Shown here one piece after another: positions 12,413 through 12,440 of a stretch of 12,440 nt of DNA (position 1 is the stretch's first letter; each line of letters opens with the position of its first letter). The position numbers were made by a program, and so were the translations under genes. The DNA is from Anaerolineaceae bacterium UBA2274 (GTDB lineage: Bacteria; Chloroflexota; Anaerolineae; Anaerolineales; Anaerolineaceae). Location of the stretch: contig DDWY01000072.1 of the NCBI GenBank assembly GCA_002347705.1, positions 7,528 through 19,967 on the forward strand, read 5' to 3'. The notes beneath the pieces are model-generated. The model saw only the letters and a list, made by a program, of their open reading frames with translations. It had not been told where the DNA came from and ran no database searches.

Positions 12413-12440
12413 AGTTTAGTACCCTGTCAAAACTGAATTT

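Overview
The window looks like chromosomal DNA of a bacterium, most likely an Anaerolineae-type Chloroflexota. The lineage call is inference: it rests on the Pro/Thr/Glu-rich linker after the lipoprotein cysteine, the style of the nucleoside ABC genes and the abundance of REP-type repeats. No rRNA, tRNA, CRISPR array or phage gene is visible.

Layout, left to right. (1) 1-829: a REP-associated tyrosine transposase (RAYT, 228-746) embedded in GTAG-headed palindromic repeats, with a homologous repeat copy on each side. (2) 873-2944: trmD (tRNA m1G37 methyltransferase), possibly leaderless, overlapping by one base an MFS transporter of GPH/SLC45 type and closed by a clear intrinsic terminator. 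(3) 3066-9321: a four-gene BMP-type nucleoside ABC importer. It comprises a lipoprotein carrying two nearly identical tandem BMP domains, then (after a strong internal terminator) a double-NBD ATPase and two permeases. (4) 9322-11130: a repeat-rich insertion zone. It holds two homologous ~150-bp GTAG-headed BIME/MITE-like elements in direct orientation, an intact 1316-bp ISL3-family insertion sequence between them (26-bp imperfect TIRs, perfect 8-bp target duplication), and a 29-bp vestigial second copy of the 3' end of the last permease gene. (5) 11131-12412: a bidirectional terminator and a convergent M29 metalloaminopeptidase on the minus strand.

How the parts work together. The lipoprotein should capture a nucleoside outside the membrane and deliver it to the two-permease channel, which the fused ATPase powers. 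The terminator between the lipoprotein and ATPase genes fits making more binding protein than transporter. trmD and the MFS gene are probably translationally coupled but functionally unrelated. The repeats and IS have accumulated between the importer operon and what appears to be its original terminator.

The most notable points are the recent intragenic duplication in the binding protein (two 306-residue copies, about 96% identical by eye), the duplicated operon tail beyond the insertion zone, and two different GTAG-headed repeat families in one window with a RAYT gene. Nothing here clearly amounts to a wholly new defence or metabolic system.
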